Counted from the first letter of the stretch, positions 1 to 7,255 are shown. The stretch is 10,775 nt of DNA from Capnocytophaga granulosa ATCC 51502 (GCF_000411115.1 NZ_KE150246.1:1-10775), one strand, 5' to 3'. The notes: generated from the letters alone by a model not told the origin. A program made the numbers and translations.

Positions 1-82
1 ATGGTTTTATTCTTATTACGTTCTTTCTAAGAACTTTACACGGAGCGGAGCAAAGGTACGAAATATTTTTGAAAATAGATGT
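1..82 (-). promoter_or_regulatory. Candidate outward-facing promoter and short palindrome at the left edge
   Basis: On the minus strand, 58-51 reads TACCTTTG, a full match to the Bacteroidota sigma-70 type -7 element TAnnTTTG. I find no TTG at the expected 19-21 nt upstream, so the -33 half is missing or weak. Transcription would start near position 44 and run leftward out of the window. A perfect 6-3-6 palindrome, GTTCTTTCTAAGAAC (20-34), and a CGGAG direct repeat (41-50) lie in the would-be leader. The palindrome could be an operator or a short leader hairpin. It has no U-tract, so it is a poor terminator candidate. The downstream gene lies outside the window. Confidence 0.3.
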
Positions 83-142
83 TTAATACACGACAAAAAA
101 TAATATAGAAGGTACTTGACATATGATTAGTACAGTCTTCAT
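83..142 (-). pseudogene. Vestigial third copy of the lipoprotein immunity gene (start region only)
   Basis: Directly after the stop of the last lipoprotein gene, the minus strand again reads ATG and MKTVLII, the same signal-peptide start as both intact copies (ATG at 142-140, exactly 487 nt from the ATG at 629). From about position 121 the similarity ends. The frame then reads unrelated codons to a TAA at 85-83, leaving a 19-codon stub with no lipobox. It is best read as the boundary of a tandem duplication, or the remnant of a third gene lost by recombination. It is unlikely to make a functional product. Confidence 0.7.
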
Positions 143-280
143 ATTATTTTTTAGATTTATTCATTTCATATTCTTCCCATAAATCTTGATAGATTTGGTA
201 CATATCATTTAGTTTTGACAACTCTTTATTAGGGTAGTGGTCTTGAATATCTATCTTATCGTGAAAGTGGGTTTTGATAT
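122..280. repeat. Direct repeat, copy 1 (159 nt; partner at 609-767)
   Basis: By base-by-base reading, 122-280 and 609-767 are identical over 159 nt at an offset of 487. The repeat covers the start codon region of the next unit and the last 46 or so codons of the lipoprotein gene. Perfect identity here, against clear divergence in the middle of the two genes, points to recent duplication or gene conversion. Confidence 0.9.
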
Positions 281-629
281 GTACTCTATATAGGATAGGT
301 TCATTAACATAATTTGCTATTTGAAAATAACATTCATCCATATAAGGAGACCAAATATCAAGGGTTATGGTATCTAAATGACAAGTTGTATTTATCTTTG
401 AAATGCGAGTGCCGAGCTCATCTATATAGACCGTATCTTGTAAAAACAGTTTATATATTTCTCCTCTTGAATAAATTGTTAAACAGTCAATATCTTTATA
501 TTGATGCAATTCGAACCCATTACGGATTGTGTCTTTTTTTAGTTCTTTTATGTGCTGATTTTTATCTGCTCCTTGATTAGTACAAGCAAATAGTAAAAAT
601 AAGCTACTTATGATTAGTACAGTCTTCAT
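144..629 (-). CDS. Lipoprotein, distal tandem copy, probable immunity protein for the GH19-like effector
   Basis: This is a 161-residue predicted lipoprotein. The N terminus MKTVLIISSLFLLFAC is a type II signal peptide with lipobox LFAC, and Cys16 would be the lipidated residue. The residues after Cys (TNQGAD) do not resemble the acidic surface-export signal known in Capnocytophaga lipoproteins, so a periplasm-facing membrane anchor is more likely. I recognise no named family. The mature part has a variable region (about 17-90), a conserved LDTITLDIWSPYMD segment and a basic-acidic C terminus. It starts 2 nt after the stop of its sister gene at 631 and shares an identical 3' end with it. A lipoprotein directly downstream of a peptidoglycan-hydrolase-like T6SS effector fits a periplasmic immunity role, which is an inference. 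It may be an orphan immunity variant against a related toxin rather than the cognate one. Confidence 0.75.
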   Translation of the reverse strand: MKTVLIISSLFLLFACTNQGADKNQHIKELKKDTIRNGFELHQYKDIDCLTIYSRGEIYKLFLQDTVYIDELGTRISKINTTCHLDTITLDIWSPYMDECYFQIANYVNEPILYRVHIKTHFHDKIDIQDHYPNKELSKLNDMYQIYQDLWEEYEMNKSKK

Positions 630-767
630 ATTATTTTTTAGATTTATTCATTTCATATTCTTCCCATAAATCTTGATAGATTTGGTACATATCATTTAGT
701 TTTGACAACTCTTTATTAGGGTAGTGGTCTTGAATATCTATCTTATCGTGAAAGTGGGTTTTGATAT
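609..767. repeat. Direct repeat, copy 2 (159 nt; partner at 122-280)
   Basis: This is the second copy of the 159-nt identical block. It spans the junction between the two lipoprotein genes: the first codons of the distal gene, the 1-nt gap and the 3' end of the proximal gene. The head of the block (TATGATTAGTACAG) occurs a third time near 1099, at the start of the proximal gene, so the array has 487- to 490-nt periodicity. Confidence 0.9.
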
Positions 768-1119
768 ATACCTTATGCAAAATAGGTATATCACCACTAT
801 TAGTTAGAATTTGAAAATAGCATTTATCCATATAAGGAGACCAAATATCAAGGGTTATGGTATCTAAATGATTAGTTGTGGTTGTAAAAGAGATATGAGT
901 ACGAACAGGATCTTTATAGATTGTATCTCGTAGGAACAATTTATATTTTTCTTTCTGTGAATATACAACTAAACAATCAATATTGTCATATTGATGCAGC
1001 TCTAAACCAGAAGAAACTCGCTCTTTTTCATTTTTTTTATGAATCGATTTGGTTATTGATTTTTTATCTGAACAAGCAAATAGTAAAAATATACTACTTA
1101 TGATTAGTACAGTTTTCAT
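631..1119 (-). CDS. Lipoprotein, proximal tandem copy, probable cognate immunity protein of the GH19-like effector
   Basis: This 162-residue predicted lipoprotein begins MKTVLIISSIFLLFAC (lipobox LFAC, Cys16), followed by SDKKSI. Its ATG lies inside the end of the upstream effector gene, a 26-nt overlap (1094-1119). That implies co-transcription and probably translational coupling, the usual layout of a toxin with its cognate antidote. Compared with the sister copy at 144-629, the signal peptide and the C-terminal 50 or so residues are essentially the same. Residues 17-90 and a short patch around 105-115 (LTNSGDI against ANYVNE) differ, and one codon is inserted or deleted. No enzymatic motif is visible. 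The immunity function rests on position, export signal and size. An unrelated envelope lipoprotein remains possible. Confidence 0.78.
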   Translation of the reverse strand: MKTVLIISSIFLLFACSDKKSITKSIHKKNEKERVSSGLELHQYDNIDCLVVYSQKEKYKLFLRDTIYKDPVRTHISFTTTTNHLDTITLDIWSPYMDKCYFQILTNSGDIPILHKVYIKTHFHDKIDIQDHYPNKELSKLNDMYQIYQDLWEEYEMNKSKK

Positions 1120-2185
1120 AATTTAATTTTTTTGCAAAAAGTTTAGTATATTTAATTCTGTCATCTAATCCATTATCTCCTCCATTGATTATTTTGGTAA
1201 CCTTTCTAATTGTCCTCTCATCAATTCCTGTTATAACGTCATTAATCTTAGATTCTTTCCAAAACCAACCTGCACAGCCAACAGCTTTTATCATTACCGT
1301 AGAAACATCTTTCCTGAATTTTTCAACTTTTTCCATTGCAGCGATCAAATCATCTACATCTTTTCTAAACTTGTCATCCTTACCTTTTTCAATATATCTT
1401 TTATCCTTTTTACATTGTTTTAAACACTCCGTTACTCCCATACTTCCGTTATTACCTATTTTTTTTAAGCATCTAACATAAACATCATAAAAATGAGTCT
1501 CACAACTCTTATCATAATATCTTAGATAGTTATAATCGTGGGTTAGGTGTATAAGTCCCCTACCTTTGTAGGCAATACCTCCACTATATGCAGAACTTCC
1601 TCCCTCTTCAATTGTATTTAAAAAATGCATAGTTTCAACATAACACTGTGCTAAAAAGTGTATCTTTTGTAAGCAGGTGGTTATTCCATATTCGCGAAAT
1701 GTATAGTTAAGACATTTAGTAAACTCTTCATACATATCCTCTCCACTCTTTAGCTCTATCTGTTCTTCTGGTTTATTCGTCTTACCTTTATAGTAATCAG
1801 AAAAAATCTTATCTCCTTTTCTGGTAAAATCACTGAATTTTTCCATATAGTTTGGGGGTACTACCTTATTAGGGATTTTTTCTTCCACACCTTCTTTCAA
1901 TGAAAAGTACTGTTCCCCATATTTTACAATAAACTTCCCTTTATAAATAAGTACAGGATTGTTTTTGTAACCATCTTTATTCTTATGAAATTGTGCAACT
2001 TCATTTTCTGGAAAATCTTTTATGTATTGGCGTCTGCTAATAATATCATCATTTTCTCTAATACCTTTAATAATGTCTTTAACCTCTTGTACTGTAAAAT
2101 CTCTATTACAGAAGCAAGGCTTTTTTTCCTTAAGCTCAGCGGTTATCTGCTGTCCTGTGCTTTTTAATGTGATTACTGCTATCAT
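1094..2185 (-). CDS. GH19-like peptidoglycan hydrolase (chitinase/endolysin fold), probable T6SS effector
   Basis: The protein has 363 residues. The C-terminal half (about 155-355) carries the signature of glycoside hydrolase 19 chitinases and phage endolysins. HFLAQCYVET (177-185 or so) aligns with the usual HFLAQ..HE(S/T) block and places the probable catalytic glutamate at E184. A second acidic pair follows at EEGG (193-196). Then come YKGRGLIHLT (206-215), AGWFW (305-309) and INGGDNGLDDR (333-343). An insertion with several cysteines (about 222-300) separates the core blocks. The N-terminal half (1-150) is not GH19. It contains KPCFCNRDFT (22-31), a cysteine-bearing motif I associate with Bacteroidota toxin leaders, and no signal peptide, so secretion must use another route. 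It lies 4 nt after a PAAR-like gene and overlaps a lipoprotein gene, which fits a T6SS effector that cuts peptidoglycan in the target periplasm. A chitinase or a prophage lysin is less likely in this context. Confidence 0.82.
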   Translation of the reverse strand: MIAVITLKSTGQQITAELKEKKPCFCNRDFTVQEVKDIIKGIRENDDIISRRQYIKDFPENEVAQFHKNKDGYKNNPVLIYKGKFIVKYGEQYFSLKEGVEEKIPNKVVPPNYMEKFSDFTRKGDKIFSDYYKGKTNKPEEQIELKSGEDMYEEFTKCLNYTFREYGITTCLQKIHFLAQCYVETMHFLNTIEEGGSSAYSGGIAYKGRGLIHLTHDYNYLRYYDKSCETHFYDVYVRCLKKIGNNGSMGVTECLKQCKKDKRYIEKGKDDKFRKDVDDLIAAMEKVEKFRKDVSTVMIKAVGCAGWFWKESKINDVITGIDERTIRKVTKIINGGDNGLDDRIKYTKLFAKKLNYENCTNHK

Positions 2186-2189
2186 TGTG

Positions 2190-2921
2190 TTATTCTTTTG
2201 GTTTTATTACTTTTAGTTCTATACGGTCGTGGTCGCTCTCGAAGGTATAATCACGTAGGATATCATCCTGTAAATATACGCCTTTATACTCAAAATCAAC
2301 CGTAGCATTTTTAAGGTTAATATCTACCGTCTCGCCTTGTAGGTTTTCGCCCTCTATTTCCAAATAAATAAGGGTATCGGGTACAAAGGCATCTTCGGTA
2401 ATGGTATTGCCTTGTAAGTCTGTGAAATAGGCTTCTATAATATTTGGTTTTGTGAGCATCTCTTTTCTGAGTTTATGGAAATTCACAAAGGGGTTTATCA
2501 TTGTAATCTTTGCAGGATTGGCATTGATTACATTCACCTTAGTTATCTCAGCCACCTGTCCGTGGTTGATAATGCTGATGCAATCCTTACCGCCTATGGG
2601 ACAGGTGGCTTTGCTGTCCTCTAAAAGGGGGTGTCCGTTGTTTTCCTCATAGGTAACGTTCTCATAAGCACCACTCCACTGAGTTACCATTGCCTGACAG
2701 GGTTTATAACCCCCACCTGGCAGTGGCTGCATCTGACATAGTCCAAAGGTGTTTTTTTCAAAAGTAGCCCCTACATCAGCAGTTGTGGCTACCAATTTCT
2801 CTTGGGGTTCTTCCTCATTGATAAAGGCTTTAGTCTGTGTAAGTACCTTTAACTTATCGGGAGCGTTGCCAAATTGACATTGGCAGGTTGCTCCTTGGCA
2901 TACTAAATGTTTCTGGCTCAT
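2190..2921 (-). CDS. DUF4280 PAAR-like protein with C-terminal extension (spike tip or effector adaptor)
   Basis: The protein has 243 residues. Residues 1-125 match the DUF4280 PAAR-like pattern: a short N terminus leading to VCQGATCQCQFG, a central glycine-proline loop LPGGGYKPC, a VTQW element, and CPIGGKDCISIINHGQ near 107-122. Cysteines at 8, 13, 15, 62, 75, 107 and 114 could hold a metal or brace the small beta cone. Such proteins sharpen VgrG spikes in T6SS and related contractile injection systems. Residues 126-243 form an extra domain after INPFVNFHKL (142-151), rich in alternating hydrophobic residues (YLEIEGENL, VDINLKNATVDFEY), that looks like an Ig-type beta sandwich. It could dock cargo such as the GH19 effector encoded 4 nt downstream. 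The start ATG overlaps the clpV stop by 4 nt (ATGA). The family call is firm; the adaptor role is inferred from position. Confidence 0.86.
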   Translation of the reverse strand: MSQKHLVCQGATCQCQFGNAPDKLKVLTQTKAFINEEEPQEKLVATTADVGATFEKNTFGLCQMQPLPGGGYKPCQAMVTQWSGAYENVTYEENNGHPLLEDSKATCPIGGKDCISIINHGQVAEITKVNVINANPAKITMINPFVNFHKLRKEMLTKPNIIEAYFTDLQGNTITEDAFVPDTLIYLEIEGENLQGETVDINLKNATVDFEYKGVYLQDDILRDYTFESDHDRIELKVIKPKE

Positions 2922-5416
2922 AATACATTATCTTTTATGTTGTTATCTTCTTTTCTGTTCCACACAATTTTCCCTTCCTGCCAATCGGCTATGATGCTAT
3001 CGCCTTCCTTAAACTCACCTGCAATAATCTTTTTAGCTAAGGGACGACGCAGTTTAGCGCGGATAACGCCCTTTAAAGGTCGCGCCCCGTATTTAATGTC
3101 ATAGCCCTCTTCTGAAAGCTGTTCTTTGGCAGTTTCAGTGATTTCCAACTGTATGTTGATGTTCTTTACCAAGTCCAACAGCTCTTTCTTTAAGTGTATC
3201 TCAAAGATTTTAAGCGCATTGCCCTTGCTGATAGGGGCAAAAGGTATCGTTTCGGTAAGTCGCCCTAAGAACTCAGGACGGAAATAACCACTCATCCGCT
3301 CTAAAAGCTCAGAAGAAGTAGGGATATTTCCCTTTTCAAAGGATTGTACGATAAACTCAGAGCCTATATTGGAAGTGAAGAGCACAATAGCATTAGAAAA
3401 ATCGCCCTCTTTGCCCAGACGGTCGTGGAGTTTACCCTCATCCATTATCTGCAAGAAGACGTCAAATACCGAGCTATGTGCCTTTTCAATCTCATCAAAA
3501 AGCACGATGGCATAAGGCTTTTGGCGTATTTTATTGACTAATAGTCCTCCCTCTTCATAGCCTACGTAACCTGGTGGTGCGCCATAGAGCAAGGCAGCTG
3601 AATGCTCTTCCTTAAACTCTGACATATCAAAGCGGATAATGGCATTCTCATCTTGAAATAAAAACTCAGCCAACGACTTAGCAAGCTCTGTCTTTCCCGT
3701 ACCTGTGGGACCTAAAAAGAAAAAAGAACCAATGGGCTGTCCTGCTTTATTTAAGCCTGAACGACTTTCCAAGATAGCCTCAGAGACAATTGCAATGGCG
3801 TGATCTTGCCCTACTACCCGCTGGGCTAATACGTTTTCCATATCATTGAGTCGCTGCTTTTCCTCTTCTTTGAGCTTGCCAATAGGAATGTTGGTCTTTT
3901 GAGAGATGATGAAAGCAAGGTCGTACTGAGTGATGTGGCTTCGCTTTTCTTTTGCTATGTCTTCAATACGATCAATAAGACTGCGGCATAGGTCAAGAAG
4001 CTCATCAGTAGGGGTGTTTTCAATGGGATTATGCTCGTTCTGTGTTTCACTCTCTGAACCACTGAGGTTTTGTAGTTTTTGGCATAGGTCTTTATAAAGC
4101 CACTGAGCCTGCAATTGGCGGTCTTTTTCGGTGAGGAGCTTTTTGTTTTCCCTTAGCTCTAATACTTTGCCTATAAAATAATTGCGCTCCTTTAAGAATG
4201 ATTCTCCTGCTGTTTTAAGCGATGCCATTGTTTGGTCTATCAGGTCAATCGCCGAAGCAGGCAAACTGCGTTCCTTCATAAAACGCTTGGAGAGCCGAAT
4301 CGCCTCTTTGATGGTCAGGTCGTCAATGCTGATGTTGTGGTGCTTTTGATAGTCAGCTAAGGCTTGTTTGAGCATCCTAAAATGGGTATCATCATCGCTT
4401 TCCTCTAACCTTAAAAGTTCAAACATACCCGATAGCCCTTGTTCTTTTTCTATCTTTTTGGTATATTCTTCAATGGTAGAGGTCGCAATGAGCCGTAAGC
4501 CTTTGGAGAGTTCGCTTTTGAGCAAGTTTGCAATAGAGGAGTCTGAGGCTTGTCCGCCTAAAATAGAGTGGATTTCTTCAATGATAAGCACTGCTTTTGG
4601 AAGTGCTTTAAGTTCTTGGGCGATGTTCTTTAAGCGGTCTTCAATCTCGCCCTTATAAGAAGCCCCAGCCACGATAGCCCCCATATCTAACTCGAAGACT
4701 TCTAAGCCCGTGAGTAGCTCTGGGATTTGCTGCCATACTACTTTCTGTACAAATCCCTCTAAAACAGCTGTTTTACCCACTCCTGAATCACCGATAATCA
4801 GCACATTAGGCTTGTTAAAGCGGCAGAGTATCTCTATGATTTTGTTGATTTCAGTATCGCGCCCTACTAAAAGGTCTTTTTCTTTTTGAGGTTTTACCTG
4901 TGTGTTTTTGTGGATGCAGTATTTTTGTAAGAAGTTGTTTTTCTTTTTTGCTGAGGGTTCGTCAGGAGTGTTGTTAGAGAAGATGGTACCGCTTACGGTT
5001 TGGTTTTTCAGGAGTTCAGCACGAGAGACGGGAAAGGTCTTCATCTGGTCAAAGCTAAAAGCTACTCCTGGGCTGCTAATGGCTACTATTACCGCAAAGA
5101 GGCTTATTTCTTCCTCTAAAAGACTTTCGGCGACTTCATTTGCCTCTGTGAAGATGGTATCAATCACCTCGTCAGGTTCGCAGCTATAAGTATGCGTGGA
5201 TTTAGGAAGTTCTTCAAGACGCACTTCTGCCCATTCCTCTAAGTAAAAAACGTCAATGCCCTTTGCTTCTAAGGCTTTAAGCAAGGGCAAATCGCGATTG
5301 AGCATCGCTTTTAGCAAGTGTGCTCCTGAATAGTGGGCGTGGATATGCTCCTTGCCTATCTTTTGGGCAATCTGAAGGGCTTTTTGTACTTCTTGAGTGT
5401 AGGGCTTTTGTTGCAT
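2918..5416 (-). CDS. tssH: ClpV/TssH-like double AAA+ ATPase of the type VI secretion system
   Basis: This 832-residue Clp/Hsp100 protein would recycle contracted T6SS sheaths by unfolding the sheath protein TssC in the cytoplasm. The order is Clp N-domain (about 1-145), linker, AAA+ module D1 (about 180-395), a short coiled middle region (about 400-500) and D2 (about 525-830). D1 has Walker A GDSGVGKT (209-216), pore-loop segment GASYKGEIEDRL (251-262) and a Walker B that reads VLIIEE (276-281), with Glu where Asp is usual. The RRF arginine-finger block of ClpB appears as GLSGMF (327-332). D2 is canonical: GPTGTGKT (569-576), pore loop GYVGYEEGG (616-624), LFDEIEKAH (639-647), sensor TSN (681-683), FRPEFLGR (712-719) and sensor-2 YGARP (776-780). 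ClpB is the main alternative. The PAAR-like gene overlapping it and the divergent D1 favour TssH. Confidence 0.87.
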   Translation of the reverse strand: MQQKPYTQEVQKALQIAQKIGKEHIHAHYSGAHLLKAMLNRDLPLLKALEAKGIDVFYLEEWAEVRLEELPKSTHTYSCEPDEVIDTIFTEANEVAESLLEEEISLFAVIVAISSPGVAFSFDQMKTFPVSRAELLKNQTVSGTIFSNNTPDEPSAKKKNNFLQKYCIHKNTQVKPQKEKDLLVGRDTEINKIIEILCRFNKPNVLIIGDSGVGKTAVLEGFVQKVVWQQIPELLTGLEVFELDMGAIVAGASYKGEIEDRLKNIAQELKALPKAVLIIEEIHSILGGQASDSSIANLLKSELSKGLRLIATSTIEEYTKKIEKEQGLSGMFELLRLEESDDDTHFRMLKQALADYQKHHNISIDDLTIKEAIRLSKRFMKERSLPASAIDLIDQTMASLKTAGESFLKERNYFIGKVLELRENKKLLTEKDRQLQAQWLYKDLCQKLQNLSGSESETQNEHNPIENTPTDELLDLCRSLIDRIEDIAKEKRSHITQYDLAFIISQKTNIPIGKLKEEEKQRLNDMENVLAQRVVGQDHAIAIVSEAILESRSGLNKAGQPIGSFFFLGPTGTGKTELAKSLAEFLFQDENAIIRFDMSEFKEEHSAALLYGAPPGYVGYEEGGLLVNKIRQKPYAIVLFDEIEKAHSSVFDVFLQIMDEGKLHDRLGKEGDFSNAIVLFTSNIGSEFIVQSFEKGNIPTSSELLERMSGYFRPEFLGRLTETIPFAPISKGNALKIFEIHLKKELLDLVKNINIQLEITETAKEQLSEEGYDIKYGARPLKGVIRAKLRRPLAKKIIAGEFKEGDSIIADWQEGKIVWNRKEDNNIKDNVL

Positions 5417-5432
5417 AGGATTCTAAAATCTT

Positions 5433-5924
5433 TTACTTTTTAATAACGAAAAATGTCAATATATTTAATAGTAGTACCCCGATAAAATCAGTATAACTAA
5501 AAATCATTATCTGTTTGTGTGAATTATAAAATACATCTCCATCTCCAATTTCATAGGTAGTTGTCAGCAATAAGTAATAGCATATAGTTATCAGTGTAAT
5601 AAGATTGATTATCAGTAATATTATACCTATGGTATTACTTTTTGCTATATATTTTTGTAGTATTATAATTACATTCATTACCAAATAAGCTGCAATAGGT
5701 ATAACAATCGTGTTATGAAAGTCTGTACTATCAAAAACTGTTGGTTTAATATACATTATAACTACAAAACTCAAACTTATATAAGCAAAAACACTTAATA
5801 TCGCTAATAAATATTGAATAAATTTACTATCTTTATTAAAAAATCTACGATAGAATAGATAAAACAACTGTACTAATGGAATGAGTATGCTAATTCCAAT
5901 GCTGAAAAATAGTATTCTATCCAT
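5433..5924 (-). CDS. Five-helix membrane protein of a T6SS locus, function unknown
   Basis: This 163-residue, strongly hydrophobic protein has five predicted transmembrane segments at about 5-25, 36-59, 70-92, 98-120 and 140-161. The loops are short: a basic YRRFFNKDSK loop after helix 1, and an acidic loop YEIGDGDVFYNSHKQ before helix 5. I see no catalytic motif or transporter signature. The ATG at 5924 lies 39 nt after the PKD gene stop and the gene ends 16 nt before clpV, so it is almost certainly in the same transcript. Bacteroidota T6SSs replace the TssJLM envelope complex with lineage-specific membrane proteins (TssN to TssR), and this protein could be one or an accessory. I cannot assign it to a named family. 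A separate hitchhiking membrane gene is the alternative. Confidence 0.72.
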   Translation of the reverse strand: MDRILFFSIGISILIPLVQLFYLFYRRFFNKDSKFIQYLLAILSVFAYISLSFVVIMYIKPTVFDSTDFHNTIVIPIAAYLVMNVIIILQKYIAKSNTIGIILLIINLITLITICYYLLLTTTYEIGDGDVFYNSHKQIMIFSYTDFIGVLLLNILTFFVIKK

Positions 5925-5963
5925 TGTCTTAATTATCTTAGATTTTATTTAAGCTAAAATCTA

Positions 5964-7028
5964 TCACTCTTTTACCCAAATCCCCCATTTCTTAATCTTG
6001 TAATAGATATAGATATGTTGAATACAATTTTTAGTGTCTTTTTGTAGGCGCATTGTGGAGATTTTAATCTTTTTACCTGCAATATCCCTACAAAGCTGTT
6101 CAAAGGGTACGAGTTTTTTGTCGTTTACTACCACAGGAGTACTGAAATTACCACAGAGATACTCTTTAAAATCGTCTTTGGTCTTGGATTGTGCTGCTAC
6201 TTGACCCAGCAAGAGTTGGAATTGTTCAGAAGAGATGTCAGCTGCTTTTTTAGGAGAAGGAATACTGTCTTTCTCCTTTTTGGGTGCAGGGGTTACAGGA
6301 AGATGCTGGATAAAATCTACCAAAGGGTCTTTTTGAGCCTTGCCACGAGGCAACTCAAAGTCAGAATGAGGTTTTTCAAATTCGTAAGAGGATACATCGC
6401 TTTTCTTTTTAGCAGCAATATGTTTAGGGGCAATGTAGATAGTTTTCGTGGCGATGTGCTCTATATCTCCATTTACGATTAAAGAAACCGTCTTTTTGCC
6501 TGTAGTTTTAAAGACGTGGGTAGGCGTTTTGCCAAGCGCATCAGTGCCAGCACTCTCGCCAAAGCTCCACTCAAAAGAAATGCCACCTTCTTTGCGAGCA
6601 TTAAACTTGATGGTATCCCCCTCAAAGGCTACATTGGGGGCGATGATAACAGGCAGATAGCCTGAATCGGCATCAGGGTCTGTGATAGTTACTATTTTTT
6701 GGAAGCTACAAGTGTTGTTGATGGTAAGAGTAACGATGTATTGTCCTGCTTTGTTGTAAGAATGAAGTGCGTTTTGGTTGTAATCTACGGCAGAGCCATC
6801 CCCGAAATCCCACTTCCAAGAAGTAGCTCCTTTGGTATTATCGATAAACTCAATGAGATTTTTAGTTATGAAGTCGTCTGTGTGGATAATATATTTAGCT
6901 TCAGTGCAGTCTGTGCGGTGATTGAGTTGGTATATTAAGATTATGAGCCCGAGCAAAAGTATCCCGCCAAAGGTGAGAAAGACTGTGGTATCGAGTTTGG
7001 GTAGATATTTAAGCAAACTTTTCTTCAT
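5964..7028 (-). CDS. Single-pass membrane protein with two PKD-type domains, candidate T6SS envelope component
   Basis: The protein has 354 residues. A short basic cytoplasmic tail is followed by one transmembrane helix (about 14-34), which puts the rest in the periplasm. The first PKD domain (about 45-117) is textbook: WKWDFGDGSA (71-80) then HSYNKAGQYIVTLTINN (89-105). A second, weaker PKD-like domain (about 125-200) has FEWSFGE (152-158) and HVFKTTGKKTVSLIV (171-185). A lysine-, serine- and proline-rich linker (202-265) connects to a small C-terminal domain (266-345) with paired cysteines at 292, 313 and 335. PKD folds usually mediate protein or glycan contacts. Position at the head of an operon with clpV and a PAAR-like gene suggests a structural role in the Bacteroidota-specific T6SS membrane complex. 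I cannot say which Tss letter, if any, applies. Confidence 0.78.
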   Translation of the reverse strand: MKKSLLKYLPKLDTTVFLTFGGILLLGLIILIYQLNHRTDCTEAKYIIHTDDFITKNLIEFIDNTKGATSWKWDFGDGSAVDYNQNALHSYNKAGQYIVTLTINNTCSFQKIVTITDPDADSGYLPVIIAPNVAFEGDTIKFNARKEGGISFEWSFGESAGTDALGKTPTHVFKTTGKKTVSLIVNGDIEHIATKTIYIAPKHIAAKKKSDVSSYEFEKPHSDFELPRGKAQKDPLVDFIQHLPVTPAPKKEKDSIPSPKKAADISSEQFQLLLGQVAAQSKTKDDFKEYLCGNFSTPVVVNDKKLVPFEQLCRDIAGKKIKISTMRLQKDTKNCIQHIYIYYKIKKWGIWVKE

Positions 7029-7232
7029 AAAGAATGAAAATTGATAAATTTGCGTGCAATATTACTAAAAATATTCTACGTCACAAAATAAAAGACAAGG
7101 TTTTTTCAAAATATTTTTACATATATTTTATTATTTACTGACAATCAGTGAGATACAAAACATTTTAGACGTTCTTATCTTTTTGTGTTTTACAACAAAA
7201 CGACTAATGTTTTACCAATTTGATATTGAAGC
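7029..7232. other. AT-rich intergenic region between the PKD gene and the IS element
   Basis: No convincing gene is present. Apart from the candidate promoter at 7057-7086, there is a small 5-3-5 palindrome, ACTGACAATCAGT (7137-7149), and several A/T runs that may act as upstream activating sequence or be neutral. Confidence 0.5.
7057..7086 (-). promoter_or_regulatory. Candidate Bacteroidota promoter for the PKD-clpV-PAAR operon
   Basis: On the minus strand a TTG (7086-7084) is followed by 19 nt and then TAATATTG (7064-7057), a 7/8 match to the -7 element TAnnTTTG. Transcription would start near 7050, giving a leader of about 22 nt before the ATG at 7028. Spacing and position fit well, but such motifs occur by chance in AT-rich DNA. 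If real, the operon is driven independently of the protease module and of the IS element lying upstream. Confidence 0.35.
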
Positions 7233-7250
7233 TGTTTAAACTTTTTAGAG
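7233..7250 (+). repeat. Left terminal inverted repeat of the IS element
   Basis: TGTTTAAACTTTTTAGAG matches the right end in inverted orientation with a single mismatch at position 15. It contains the self-complementary core GTTTAAAC, a likely transposase-binding feature. Confidence 0.85.
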
Positions 7251-7255
7251 AAGTA

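Noticed and set aside
1185..1481. Plus-strand open frame of about 98 codons inside the GH19 gene
   Set aside because: It is antisense to a gene with clear catalytic motifs and its hydrophobic composition is what the complement of lysine- and asparagine-rich AT-rich coding DNA produces. The same applies to the other plus-strand frames outside the IS.
2918..5416. General chaperone ClpB rather than ClpV/TssH
   Set aside because: The overlap with a PAAR-like gene, the PKD and membrane genes upstream and the atypical first AAA+ module do not fit a stress chaperone; a small doubt remains.
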